Both the position numbers and the translations under genes were made by a program. From Gordonia namibiensis NBRC 108229 (GTDB lineage Bacteria > Actinomycetota > Actinomycetes > Mycobacteriales > Mycobacteriaceae), in the NCBI RefSeq assembly GCF_000298235.1, contig NZ_BAHE01000014.1, forward strand, positions 91,832-155,831: a DNA stretch of 64,000 nucleotides, given 5' to 3'. Below, piece after piece: positions 1 through 8,077 of the stretch. The notes under the pieces are model-generated. The model was not told where the DNA came from and did no database searches. It saw only the letters and a program-made list of their open reading frames with translations. The first letter of the stretch is position 1, and every line of letters begins with the position of its first letter.

Positions 1-478
1 TGACCGACTCGGCTGAGGCCTTGCCGGACTCGGACGACGCCGAACGCAGATCGTCGATCTCGCGCTGGAAGTCCTCGACGGAGTCGAACGAGCGATACAC
101 CGACGCGAAGCGCAGGTAGGCGACCTCGTCGAGGTCGCGCAGCGGCTTGAGGATCGCGAGTCCGACCTCGTTGCTGGGGATCTCGGCCGATCCACTGGCA
201 CGCACCGTGTCCTCGACCTGCTGGGCCAGCTGGGCCAGCGCGTCCTCGGCGACGTGGCGTCCCTGGCATGCGCGCCGGACGCCCCTCATCACCTTCTCGC
301 GACTGAACGGTTCGGTGACACCGTTGCGTTTGACCACCGAGAGCACTGCGCTCTCCACGGTCGAGAAGCGTCGCCCACACTCCACGCAGGAGCGGCGGCG
401 CCGGATGGCCTGCCCCTCATCAGCGACACGCGAGTCGATGACCTTGGTGTCGTCGTTCTTGCAGAAGGGGCAGCGCAT
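1..478 (-). CDS. nrdR: Transcriptional repressor NrdR (3' end cut by window)
   Basis: NrdR represses ribonucleotide reductase genes, sensing ATP/dATP through an ATP-cone domain. The start is the ATG at 478 (protein begins MRCPFC). An N-terminal zinc ribbon is visible with Cys3, Cys6, Cys31 and Cys34, followed by the basic stretch RRRRS and then the ATP-cone, which contains VKRNG and SREKVMRG. The frame stays open to base 1, so about 159 codons are present and only the extreme C-terminus (normal length 150–160 aa) is missing. It lies 99 bp downstream of the LysM gene, as in the mycobacterial nrdR–chiZ–lexA block. Function is assigned by family; the adjacent DNA-damage genes suggest only positional linkage. 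Confidence 0.95.
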   Translation of the reverse strand, partial: MRCPFCKNDDTKVIDSRVADEGQAIRRRRSCVECGRRFSTVESAVLSVVKRNGVTEPFSREKVMRGVRRACQGRHVAEDALAQLAQQVEDTVRASGSAEIPSNEVGLAILKPLRDLDEVAYLRFASVYRSFDSVEDFQREIDDLRSASSESGKASAESV

Positions 479-577
479 CGTATCCTCACGCAGGTCACGG
501 GACACTCTGATGCAGCCGGGCCGCATGCCAGGCCGGTAGTCGGCCGGTCCCTGTGACATCGAGGATACCGCCCGCGT

Positions 578-1132
578 TCAGTGGTACCGGGGGGCGAGGA
601 GCGGCTGGCCGACGCGCAGGCCGCTCGACGGGAGGTCGTTCAGCTGGACGATCTCGTCGACAACTGCCTCACGGGGCATCTCGGGGGCGACACGAGATGC
701 GATGGTGCTCAGCGAGTCACCCGAGCGCACATGCACGACCTCGGTGCCGACCGAGGACGGCGTGACCGTGGCGGCATAGTTCTGGCCGACGACCGCGATG
801 ACCCAGACGGCCAGCGCGAGTCCGACACCGGCGAGGATGGCCGTCGCCGTGCGCCGGCGCCGGCGGATGACCGCCGAGGGGGCGGTCTGCGCGGGACGCG
901 AGGCCGGCACGACCGGTCCACGACCGCGCAGACCGACCGGCGAGGCGCACTGCGTGGAGGCGATCCGGCGGACCCGGACCGCAGACTCCGACACCGGGCG
1001 ACCGTCGACGGGACGGCGCCCGTCGCCACGGCGCATCGGGCGCGGACGCTGCAGGACGTCACCGCGGACGGGGACGGTGGAGCGGACGGGGACGGTGGAG
1101 CGGACGGGGTCGATGAGAGTGGCGGTGCGCAT
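578..1132 (-). CDS. chiZ: LysM membrane protein, ChiZ-like (Rv2719c family)
   Basis: 184 aa. Residues 1–95 are basic and disordered and include a duplicated RSTVPV motif. One membrane segment lies at about 96–116, and a LysM peptidoglycan-binding domain at about 132–181 (VHVRSGDSLSTIA … LRVGQPLLAP). The mycobacterial protein in this position is a damage-inducible cell-wall hydrolase that delays division. The same role is inferred here from position, topology and the damage-type promoter upstream. The start is the ATG at 1132, preceded by GGAGGG. It is divergent from lexA and shares its SOS boxes. No separate catalytic motif can be recognised, so hydrolase activity is not shown by the sequence. 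Confidence 0.82.
   Translation of the reverse strand: MRTATLIDPVRSTVPVRSTVPVRGDVLQRPRPMRRGDGRRPVDGRPVSESAVRVRRIASTQCASPVGLRGRGPVVPASRPAQTAPSAVIRRRRRTATAILAGVGLALAVWVIAVVGQNYAATVTPSSVGTEVVHVRSGDSLSTIASRVAPEMPREAVVDEIVQLNDLPSSGLRVGQPLLAPRYH
1064..1109. repeat. 18-bp tandem repeat, about 2.5 copies
   Basis: The unit GCGGACGGGGACGGTGGA occurs at 1064–1081 and 1082–1099, with a third partial copy to 1109. It lies inside the 5' end of the chiZ-like gene and encodes the repeated VRSTVP motif. Since 18 bp is a multiple of three, copy changes would keep the frame. Confidence 0.9.
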
Positions 1133-1221
1133 GGTGCCCTCCGTGTTTCCGGTCGAACTGTGTCCGGGCGTCCGACTGCGTCGTCGGCGTTCGAACTGTT
1201 CGAGTGTCGATCATCTGTTCG

Positions 1222-1237
1222 ATGAACTGATGTTCGA
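1222..1237. promoter_or_regulatory. SOS box (LexA operator), chiZ side
   Basis: ATGAACTGATGTTCGA matches the actinobacterial LexA operator core GAAC-N4-GTTC. It directly follows the −10 element of the chiZ-like promoter on the minus strand, where a bound repressor would block initiation. A degenerate copy (TCGATC-N4-GTTCGA, 1207–1222) abuts it. Confidence 0.8.
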
Positions 1238-1260
1238 TTTGTAGCACGGCGCTCCGACAA
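1238..1260 (-). promoter_or_regulatory. PafBC-type (RecA-NDp) promoter of chiZ-like gene
   Basis: On the minus strand TTGTCGGAG (1260–1252) is followed by exactly 8 bases and then TACAAA (1243–1238). This matches the mycobacterial RecA-independent damage promoter TTGTCRGTG-N8-TANNNT at 8 of 9 positions of the upstream element, with exact spacing. The −10 lacks the final T. Promoters of this type are activated by PafBC. Confidence 0.65.
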
Positions 1261-1275
1261 TTGTCTCGCGACACG

Positions 1276-1291
1276 TCGAACAAATGTTTGA
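1276..1291. promoter_or_regulatory. SOS box (LexA operator), lexA side
   Basis: TCGAACAAATGTTTGA is a full TCGAAC-N4-GTTYGA operator. It overlaps the proposed −35 of lexA (TTGATG, 1288–1293), as expected for LexA autorepression. Confidence 0.9.
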
Positions 1292-1316
1292 TGCGGTCGG
1301 CATTCTGGGCTAGGGT
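1288..1316 (+). promoter_or_regulatory. lexA promoter
   Basis: −35 TTGATG (1288–1293), a 17-bp spacer, and −10 TAGGGT (1311–1316), 55 bp upstream of the lexA ATG. The SOS box covers the −35. Confidence 0.6.
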
Positions 1317-1371
1317 CGTCGGCAGACAAGCGATCTACCAGCACGTTCGGAAATCGAGAGGAAGCCCGATC

Positions 1372-2079
1372 ATGAGCGATGACGGCGGTAAGCGCACCGG
1401 AGCGCGGGGCGCCGACGAGCCCGTCACCCCGGCAGACATGGCGGCGGCCGAGGCCTCGCTGACGCCGCGGCAGCGCGGAGTTCTCGAGGTGATCCGCAAA
1501 TCCGTGCGCGAACGCGGTTACCCGCCGAGCATCCGCGAGATCGGTGACGAGGTGGGTCTCACCTCGACCTCATCCGTTGCCCACCAGCTGCGGACACTCG
1601 AACGCAAGGGTCTCCTCAAGCGCGACGCCAATCGTCCGCGCGCGGTGAACATCGCGCCGAGCGAGCCGCCGACGCCCACCTCACCGACCGGTGGTGCGCT
1701 ACCCGAGCCCACCTTCGTGCCGGTGCTCGGCCGGATCGCCGCCGGCGGCCCGATCCTCGCCGAAGAAGCCGTCGAGGACGTGTTCCCGCTCCCCCGCGAG
1801 CTCGTCGGCGAGGGTTCGCTGTTCCTGTTGAAGGTCGTCGGCGAGTCGATGATCGACGCGGCGATCTGCGATGGCGACTGGGTGGTCGTCCGCCAGCAGA
1901 ACGTGGCCGACAACGGTGACATCGTCGCCGCGATGATCGACGGCGAGGCCACGGTCAAGACCTTCAAGCGCCAGAAGGGTCATGTCTGGCTGATGCCGCA
2001 CAACGAGCTCTTCGACCCGATCCCGGGCGACGAGGCCGTCATCCTCGGCAAGGTCGTCACCGTGATGCGGCGGATCTGA
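1372..2079 (+). CDS. lexA: SOS repressor LexA
   Basis: 235 aa. The N-terminal winged helix (about 30–95) includes [20 protein letters not shown], and an S24 peptidase domain follows. The autocleavage site is Ala124-Gly125 (RIAAGGP), with nucleophile Ser159 (VVGESM) and general-base Lys196 (EATVKTF). All catalytic elements are intact, so RecA*-stimulated self-cleavage is expected. The start is the ATG at 1372 with a GAGAGGAAG ribosome site; the frame is open further upstream, but that would run into the operator. LexA represses DNA-damage genes, here including itself and probably the chiZ-like gene and recA. Its tail overlaps that of the convergent ptsI by 23 bp. Confidence 0.97.
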   Translation: MSDDGGKRTGARGADEPVTPADMAAAEASLTPRQRGVLEVIRKSVRERGYPPSIREIGDEVGLTSTSSVAHQLRTLERKGLLKRDANRPRAVNIAPSEPPTPTSPTGGALPEPTFVPVLGRIAAGGPILAEEAVEDVFPLPRELVGEGSLFLLKVVGESMIDAAICDGDWVVVRQQNVADNGDIVAAMIDGEATVKTFKRQKGHVWLMPHNELFDPIPGDEAVILGKVVTVMRRI

Positions 2080-3757
2080 CCTCTTCGTTCTCGAGAACCG
2101 CGGCGGCAGCCGCGCGGGCCGCAGCCGGATCGGCGGTGGCCAGCGCGGCTGCCGCTGCGTTTTCGCAGGTTGCGCGGGTGACGCCGGCGAGCCGGGCGCC
2201 GACCGCAGCGGCGGCAACCGGGGCACTCGACAACGAGGTCACCCCGAGTCCGACGAGCACACAGGCGAGGATCGGGTCCGCTGCGGCCTCGCCGCACACG
2301 CCGACCGGTTTCCGTTGATCCCGTCCGGCCCGCGCGACCGTCGCGATGAGGTGGAGGACGGCCGGCTGCCAGGGATCGGTCAGCGATGCGAGATCGGCCG
2401 ACATCCGGTCGGCGGCCATCGTGTACTGCGTGAGGTCGTTGGTGCCGATGGAGACGAAGTCGACCTCGGCCAGGATCGCCGACGCGAGGATCGCGGCGGC
2501 GGGGACCTCGATCATCACCCCGGCGGTCAGCCCCCGTTCGCGCACCTGCGCGGCGAAGGCGGCCGCCTCGGCCGGTGAGGCGATCATCGGCGCCATGACC
2601 CAGGGGCTCGTCTCGGAGCCCTCGGCGGCGCGCGCGATGGCGTCGAGCTGGTGGGCACGGATCTCGGGGTGCGCCAGGGCGATCCGGTCGCCGCGCACGC
2701 CCAGCGCCGGATTGGCCTCCTCGGGCTGGTCGACGAAGCGCAGCGGCTTGTCCGACCCGGCATCGAGGGTGCGGATGACGACCTTGCGGCCGCCGAACGC
2801 GTCCAACACCTCGCGGTAGATGGCCGCCTGCTCCTCCACCGACGGTTCGTCGGCGCGTTCGAGGAAGGCCAGTTCGGTGCGGAACAGCCCGACGCCCTCC
2901 ACCGGATGGTCGGTGGCCGCGCGGGCCGACGACCCGTCGGCGACGTTGGCCAGGATCGCGACCTCCGTACCGTCTGCGGTGCGTCCGGGACCCGACCAGC
3001 CGGCGACCAGTGCCGCCTGACGGGTGTGCTCGTCGACACGGGCGCGGGCGGTGGCGTCGTCGGGTTCGACGACGATCTCGCCGGTCGTTCCGTCCACGAG
3101 TATCACTGTGCCCGAACCGATCCCGGTGAGATCGGGGACGGCGACGACACACGGGATGCCGAGCTGCCGGGCGATGATCGCGGTGTGGCTGGTGGGACCG
3201 CCCAATCGGGTGACCAGCGCGATGGTGGTGGCCGGATCGAGCCCCGCGGTGTCGGCGGGCGCGAGGTCGTCGGCGAGGAGGACCGAGGGCACGTCCGGAG
3301 TGGGCACGCCGGGTTCGGGCAGGCCCAACAGTTCGGCGAGGACGCGGTCGCGGACGTCGTTGAGGTCGGTGACGCGCTCGGCCATGAGACCACCGAGCTT
3401 GGTGAACACCGCGGCGAACTGTTCGGTGGCGGCGACAGCGGCCGACGGCGCCGAGGCCCCCTTGGCGATCAGCCCCGAGGCGGCACCGATCCACCCGCGG
3501 TCCTCCGCGAGCCCGGCGGTGGCGGTGAGCACCTCGGCGGCGACCCCGGTGTTCTGCGACGCACGTTCCCGCAGGCGCGCGGCGACCGCAGCGGCGGCGG
3601 CGGTGAACCGTTGCGCCTCGTCGGCGCGTTGCTCTTCGGCGATCTCGACGCCCGCGCCCAGCGCCTCTGCGGAGTGGTCGGGTCGGTGGCCCGGCCAGAG
3701 TGCGGGCCCGAGAGCCACACCACCGACGACCGGCGTCCCCGTCAGAATCTGCGTCAT
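2057..3757 (-). CDS. ptsI: PTS enzyme I (phosphoenolpyruvate–protein phosphotransferase)
   Basis: 566 aa, cytoplasmic. It transfers phosphate from PEP to HPr. The phosphorylated His191 lies in [13 protein letters not shown]. The PEP-binding C-terminal barrel shows the conserved VMIEVP and [14 protein letters not shown] motifs. The length is typical for EI. The ATG at 3757 starts MTQILTG; more upstream codons would run through the divergent promoter. There is no strong ribosome site, and the −10 candidate ends only 7 bp before the ATG, so the message may be leaderless. The gene is divergent from fruR–fruK–ptsF–ptsH, as in corynebacterial fructose loci, and supplies the general phosphoryl donor for this permease. 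Confidence 0.96.
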   Translation of the reverse strand: MTQILTGTPVVGGVALGPALWPGHRPDHSAEALGAGVEIAEEQRADEAQRFTAAAAAVAARLRERASQNTGVAAEVLTATAGLAEDRGWIGAASGLIAKGASAPSAAVAATEQFAAVFTKLGGLMAERVTDLNDVRDRVLAELLGLPEPGVPTPDVPSVLLADDLAPADTAGLDPATTIALVTRLGGPTSHTAIIARQLGIPCVVAVPDLTGIGSGTVILVDGTTGEIVVEPDDATARARVDEHTRQAALVAGWSGPGRTADGTEVAILANVADGSSARAATDHPVEGVGLFRTELAFLERADEPSVEEQAAIYREVLDAFGGRKVVIRTLDAGSDKPLRFVDQPEEANPALGVRGDRIALAHPEIRAHQLDAIARAAEGSETSPWVMAPMIASPAEAAAFAAQVRERGLTAGVMIEVPAAAILASAILAEVDFVSIGTNDLTQYTMAADRMSADLASLTDPWQPAVLHLIATVARAGRDQRKPVGVCGEAAADPILACVLVGLGVTSLSSAPVAAAAVGARLAGVTRATCENAAAAALATADPAAARAAAAAVLENEEVRSAASR

Positions 3758-3764
3758 GTGACCA

Positions 3765-3810
3765 CGGTTACAAATTCTTCTTGACTTGTCAACACAAACA
3801 GGCGTAAACA
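3765..3810. promoter_or_regulatory. Overlapping divergent ptsI/fruR promoters with shared −35 dyad
   Basis: TTGACTTGTCAA (3781–3792) is an inverted repeat. It gives −35 TTGACT for fruR (−10 TAAACA, 3805–3810, spacer 18) on the plus strand. On the minus strand it gives −35 TTGACA for ptsI (−10 TAACCG, 3770–3765, spacer 16). The region is clearly more AT-rich than its surroundings. The dyad is a likely FruR/SugR-type operator, which is an inference. Confidence 0.5.
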
Positions 3811-3863
3811 CAGTTACCACAACACGTAAAGCCACATGTTCCCACATTCAGAACGGAGCCGGT

Positions 3864-4634
3864 GTGTACGCCGAGGAGAGACAGCAGGCCATCACCGAGG
3901 AGGTACGCGTCGCAGGACGCGCCTCGGTCGCCGAGCTCGCCGCGAAGTTCGACGTCACCAGCGAGACCGTCCGCCGCGACCTCGCGGTCCTCGAACGCGC
4001 CGGGCACCTGCAGCGCGTCCACGGCGGCGCCGTCCGCCCCGAGGTCCTGCGCGTGATCGGCGAACTGGGCATCGCCGAGCGCGAGACGGAACAAACCGAG
4101 GAGAAGGCGGCCATCGGCCGTGCCGCCCTCAGCTTCCTCCCGCCCGACGGCGGATCTGTGCTCTTCGACGCCGGTACCACCACCTTCCGGGCCGCCGAGG
4201 CCATGCCGCGCGACCGGGATCTCACCGTGATTACCAACAGCCTCCCGATCGCCGGACTGCTCGCCGGACACCACGCCGACGGTCTCCACGCCCTCGGCGG
4301 TCGCGTCCGCGGGCTCACCCAGGCGACGGTCGGCGCCGAGACGGTCGCCGCGCTGGGACGACTCCGCGTGACGACCGCGTTCATCGGCACCAACGGACTG
4401 AGCGAGGCACACGGACTGTCCACCCCCGACCCCGACGAGGCGGCGGTGAAGGCGGCGATGGTCGCCGCGGCCCGACGCGTCGTCGTCCTCGCCGACAGTT
4501 CGAAGATGGAGCGCGAGGAGCTGTCCGGTTTCGCCGGCGTCGACGACATCGACGTCCTCATCACCGACTCCGGCATCGATCCGGAGTTCTCCGCCGCACT
4601 GTCGGCCCGCGGCGTCGAGGTCGTGATCGCGTGA
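3864..4634 (+). CDS. fruR: DeoR-family regulator of the fructose PTS operon
   Basis: 256 aa from the GTG at 3864 (GGAG six bases upstream); the frame is open further upstream but has no ribosome site there. The N-terminal DeoR helix-turn-helix (about 1–55: SVAELAAKFDVTSETVRRDL) is followed by a DeoRC sugar-phosphate sensor domain with FDAGTTT, ITNS and FIGTNGL. Members of this family repress fructose PTS genes and are released by fructose-1-phosphate or a related sugar phosphate. It is first in the fruR–fruK–ptsF–ptsH cluster and overlaps fruK by 4 bp (GTGA), indicating translational coupling. Confidence 0.88.
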   Translation: MYAEERQQAITEEVRVAGRASVAELAAKFDVTSETVRRDLAVLERAGHLQRVHGGAVRPEVLRVIGELGIAERETEQTEEKAAIGRAALSFLPPDGGSVLFDAGTTTFRAAEAMPRDRDLTVITNSLPIAGLLAGHHADGLHALGGRVRGLTQATVGAETVAALGRLRVTTAFIGTNGLSEAHGLSTPDPDEAAVKAAMVAAARRVVVLADSSKMEREELSGFAGVDDIDVLITDSGIDPEFSAALSARGVEVVIA

Positions 4635-5590
4635 TCCTCACCGTCACCGCCAATCCGAGTGTCGACCGGACCCTCGAACTCGCCACCCCGCTGCGACGCG
4701 GCGAGGTCCAGCGGGCCGGCGTCGTCCGCGCCGAACCGGGTGGCAAGGGCGTCAACGTCACCCGCACCGTCGCCGCCGCCGGACTCCCGACCCGTGCCCT
4801 GCTGCCCGCTCGCGCCGGCGACCCCCTGCTCGCCGCGCTCGACGGCCTCGGGCTCCCCTACGACGCCGTCCCCGTCGACGGCGAGGTCCGTTCCAACGTC
4901 ACCATCGCCGAATCCGACGGCACCACCACGAAGATCAACGCCCCGGGCGTGACCCTCACCGCAGCTCAGCTCGAGTCGCTGTCCGCTCTGATCCGAACCC
5001 ACGCGAACGGCGCGGACTGGGTCACGCTGTGCGGATCGCTGCCGCCCGGAGTGCCGGACGACTGGTACCGGGCCGTCGCCGACGCGCTGGTCACCGCCGG
5101 ATGCCGCGTGGCCGTGGACACCTCGGGAGCACCGTTGCGCGCCGCCGCGGCCGGGCGTGTCGACCTGATCAAACCCAATGAGGACGAACTGGCCGAACTC
5201 ACCGGCGCCGACGCCGCCGAGCTTCGTGATTCCCTGTCCCGCAACGATCTCCGCCCGGTGGTGACCGCGTCACAGGCCCTCGTGGAGCAGATCGGCGGCA
5301 GCGTGCTGGCCACCCTCGGCGCACGGGGCGCCGTCCTTGTGAGCCCGACTGGCACCTGGTGCGCGACCCCACCACCGATCGTCCCGCGTAGCACCGTCGG
5401 CGCAGGGGACTCGTCCCTGGCCGGTTTCCTCATCGCCCGGACGCGTGGTGCGTCGGCGCCGGAATGTCTCCGGTCGGCCGTCGCCTACGGATCGGCGGCC
5501 GCCGCGCTGGCCGGCACTGCCTCCCCCACCCCCGATCACCTCGATCTGGCCGGGGTCACGGTCACGGAACTATCCGGGGCCGGCCGATGA
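4631..5590 (+). CDS. fruK: 1-phosphofructokinase
   Basis: 319 aa, PfkB/ribokinase fold. It phosphorylates fructose-1-phosphate, the product of the PTS permease, to fructose-1,6-bisphosphate. The start is a GTG overlapping the fruR stop (MILTVTANPSVDRTLEL). Sequence marks are the substrate-binding GGKGVNV near residue 40, the mid-region KPNEDELAEL, and the C-terminal anion-hole/catalytic-base motif TVGAGDS, where Asp is the base. The length matches FruK. Its place between the regulator and the permease makes fructose rather than tagatose the likely substrate. Confidence 0.94.
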   Translation: MILTVTANPSVDRTLELATPLRRGEVQRAGVVRAEPGGKGVNVTRTVAAAGLPTRALLPARAGDPLLAALDGLGLPYDAVPVDGEVRSNVTIAESDGTTTKINAPGVTLTAAQLESLSALIRTHANGADWVTLCGSLPPGVPDDWYRAVADALVTAGCRVAVDTSGAPLRAAAAGRVDLIKPNEDELAELTGADAAELRDSLSRNDLRPVVTASQALVEQIGGSVLATLGARGAVLVSPTGTWCATPPPIVPRSTVGAGDSSLAGFLIARTRGASAPECLRSAVAYGSAAAALAGTASPTPDHLDLAGVTVTELSGAGR

Positions 5591-5656
5591 GTTGACCCCG
5601 ATCCCACCCCAGCAGAACCCGCACCACACCAACCCTCCATTGCCGAAGGACATCCC

Positions 5657-7720
5657 ATGACCGAGCAGATCATCACCGCACAGACGGTGAGTCTCGACGT
5701 CGACGCCGGCGCCGACCCCGCCGCCGTCATCACCACCCTCGCCGATGCTCTGGCCGCGGCCGGACGGACCACCGATCCCGCCGACCTGGCCCGCGCGGCA
5801 CTCGAGCGGGAGGCCAAGTCCGCCACCGGACTTCCCGGCGGCATCGCGATCCCGCACGCGCGCACCGCGTCGGTGACGTCGGCGAGCCTGGCCATGGCGC
5901 GCCTGTCCCGCAAGGTCGACTTCGGCGCACCCGACGGTCCGGCCGATCTCGTCTTCCTCATCGCCGCCCCCGAGGGCGGTGCCGCCGCGCACATGAAACT
6001 GCTGAGTTCACTGGCGCGTTCGCTGGTCCGCCCCGACTTCGTTGCGGCCCTCCGCGAGGCCGAGACCGACGACCGCGTCATCGAACTGGTCACCGAGGCG
6101 ATCGACCCCGACGCCAAGCAGGAAGCCACTCCCCCGGCGGCTCCGGCGACGGCAACCCCGGCCGACGCCGAGACGCCCGCCGGAAAACCTGCCGAGGGCC
6201 GGCCGCGCGTCCTCGCGATCACCGCCTGCCCCACCGGGATCGCGCACACCTACATGGCTGCGGACGCGCTGAAGTACGCCGCCGAACGTGCCGGCGTCGA
6301 CTTCGCGGTGGAGACGCAGGGCTCCTCGGCCACCACACCGTTCGATCCCGACGTCATCGCGTCCGCCGACGCGGTCATCTTCGCGACCGACATCGGGGTG
6401 AAGGGCAAGGGCCGCTTCCACGGCAAGCCGGTGATCGCCTCGGGCGTCAAACGGGCCATCAACGAACCCGACACGATGATCGCCGAAGCCGTTGCCGCCG
6501 CACAGAATCCGGAAGCGCCCCGGGTGACCGACGACGGTGGCACCGACGCCGCCGCGTCCGGATCGTCGTCGGGTCTCGGACTGGCCGGTCGGACCCGGCA
6601 GGCACTCATGACCGGTGTCAGCTACATGATCCCGTTCGTCGCGGCGGGCGGTCTGCTCATCGCGCTGGGCTTCCTGCTCGCGGGTTACGAGATCGCCAAC
6701 AGCACCCTCGATGCCGGGGGTTCCCTCAACGACGCCGCCTTCATCGCCCTGAACAACAGCCTCTGGGATCTCCCCTCCGGGGGTCTGCTCCAGTACCTCG
6801 GCGCGGTGAGTTTCGCGATCGGGTCGGGGGTGATGGGACTCGCCGTCCCGGTCCTCGCCGGATACATCTCGTTCGCGATCGCCGACCGTCCCGGCATCGC
6901 ACCCGGTTTTGTCGCGGGCATCGTGTCCCTTGCCGTCGGCGCGAGCTTCATCGGCGCACTCATCGGCGGCCTGATCGCCGGCGCCGCGTGCCTGTGGATC
7001 TCGCGGCTCCCGGTTCCGCAGTGGGCCCGTGGCCTGATGCCGGTCGTGGTCATCCCGTTGTTCGGCAGCCTGATCGTCGGCGGCCTGCTCTACCTGGTTC
7101 TCGGCAAGCCGCTCGCCTGGCTGACCGAGCAGATGAACTCCGGGCTCGAGAGCATGTCCGGCGGATCGGCCGTCGTCCTGGGCATCGTGCTCGGCCTGAT
7201 GATGTGCTTCGACCTCGGCGGCCCGGTCAACAAGACCGCCTACCTGTTCGCCACCGCCGGTATCGCCGACGCCGCGACGGCGGGTCCCGCCCAGTTCCAG
7301 ATCATGGCCGCGGTCATGTGCGCCGGCATGGTCCCGCCACTCGCGCTGGCGCTCGCGACAGTCCTGCGTCCCGGCCTGTTCACCGAACCCGAGCGCGAGA
7401 ACGGCAAGGCCGCCTGGCTTCTCGGCGCGTCGTTCATCTCCGAGGGCGCCATCCCGTTCGCGGCGGCCGACCCCTTCCGCGTCATCCCGTCGATGATGGC
7501 CGGCGGCGCCCTGTCCGGCGCGCTGATCATGGCGTTCGGTGTCGAGCTCCGCGCCCCGCACGGCGGCATCTTCGTCTTCTTCGCGATGAACAACTGGGTG
7601 CTGTTCCTCGTGGCTTTGCTGGCCGGCACCGTCTTGAGCGCGGTCGTGGTGATCGCGGCGAAGCAGTTCGGCCGGACCCGCGAGATGGCCGCGGCCGATC
7701 TCGAGGTCGTGGCAGCCTGA
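5657..7720 (+). CDS. ptsF: Fructose PTS permease EIIABC
   Basis: 687 aa inner-membrane protein that imports and phosphorylates fructose at C1. Domain order is EIIA (about 1–150, phospho-acceptor His67 in IAIPHART), then an Ala/Pro linker (about 155–182). EIIB follows, with Cys191 in ITACPTGIAHTYMA, then EIIC (about 300–675) with many hydrophobic segments starting at TGVSYMIPFVAAGG. All three phosphotransfer domains are intact, so only EI and HPr, both encoded here, are needed. The start ATG has GAAGGA upstream. It is the third gene of the fruR operon. Confidence 0.96.
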   Translation: MTEQIITAQTVSLDVDAGADPAAVITTLADALAAAGRTTDPADLARAALEREAKSATGLPGGIAIPHARTASVTSASLAMARLSRKVDFGAPDGPADLVFLIAAPEGGAAAHMKLLSSLARSLVRPDFVAALREAETDDRVIELVTEAIDPDAKQEATPPAAPATATPADAETPAGKPAEGRPRVLAITACPTGIAHTYMAADALKYAAERAGVDFAVETQGSSATTPFDPDVIASADAVIFATDIGVKGKGRFHGKPVIASGVKRAINEPDTMIAEAVAAAQNPEAPRVTDDGGTDAAASGSSSGLGLAGRTRQALMTGVSYMIPFVAAGGLLIALGFLLAGYEIANSTLDAGGSLNDAAFIALNNSLWDLPSGGLLQYLGAVSFAIGSGVMGLAVPVLAGYISFAIADRPGIAPGFVAGIVSLAVGASFIGALIGGLIAGAACLWISRLPVPQWARGLMPVVVIPLFGSLIVGGLLYLVLGKPLAWLTEQMNSGLESMSGGSAVVLGIVLGLMMCFDLGGPVNKTAYLFATAGIADAATAGPAQFQIMAAVMCAGMVPPLALALATVLRPGLFTEPERENGKAAWLLGASFISEGAIPFAAADPFRVIPSMMAGGALSGALIMAFGVELRAPHGGIFVFFAMNNWVLFLVALLAGTVLSAVVVIAAKQFGRTREMAAADLEVVAA

Positions 7721-7794
7721 AGTCCGGACCCCGCCGAACACCCACACACCGACGAACAACCATCAGACAAGCAATCAGCAATACAGGAGGCACC

Positions 7795-8055
7795 ATGCCC
7801 AGCACCACCGCCACCGTCGGATCGGCCGTCGGCCTGCACGCCCGCCCGGCCACGATCATCGCCGAGGCCGTCGCCGACACCGGCAGCACCGTGACCCTCG
7901 GACTCGAGGGCGGTGACCCGGTCGACGCCGGTTCCGCGCTGATGATCATGACGCTCGGCGCCGAGAAGGGCACCAAGGTCGTCGTGACCGCCGAGGACCA
8001 GGCGGCCCTCGACAAGATCGTCACCCTCGTCGAGACCGACTTGGACGCCGACTGA
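7795..8055 (+). CDS. ptsH: Phosphocarrier protein HPr
   Basis: 86 aa. Carries phosphate from EI to EIIA. The active site is His15 in VGLHARPAT, and a serine (Ser47) sits at the regulatory position. A strong AGGAGG ribosome site precedes the ATG at 7795. It ends the PTS operon; the last codons and stop (GACGCCGACTGA) are duplicated immediately downstream at 8060–8071. Confidence 0.95.
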   Translation: MPSTTATVGSAVGLHARPATIIAEAVADTGSTVTLGLEGGDPVDAGSALMIMTLGAEKGTKVVVTAEDQAALDKIVTLVETDLDAD

Positions 8056-8077
8056 TCCAGACGCCGACTGACCGGAT

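Noticed and set aside
1153..1204. Further GAAC/TTCGA half-sites upstream of chiZ as extra SOS boxes
   Set aside because: TCGAAC at 1153 and 1191 lack a second half at 4-bp spacing (the latter has 2 bp), so they do not meet the operator pattern.
6008..7759. 583-codon minus-strand frame opposite ptsF
   Set aside because: His/Asp/Gly-rich antisense shadow of the permease gene.
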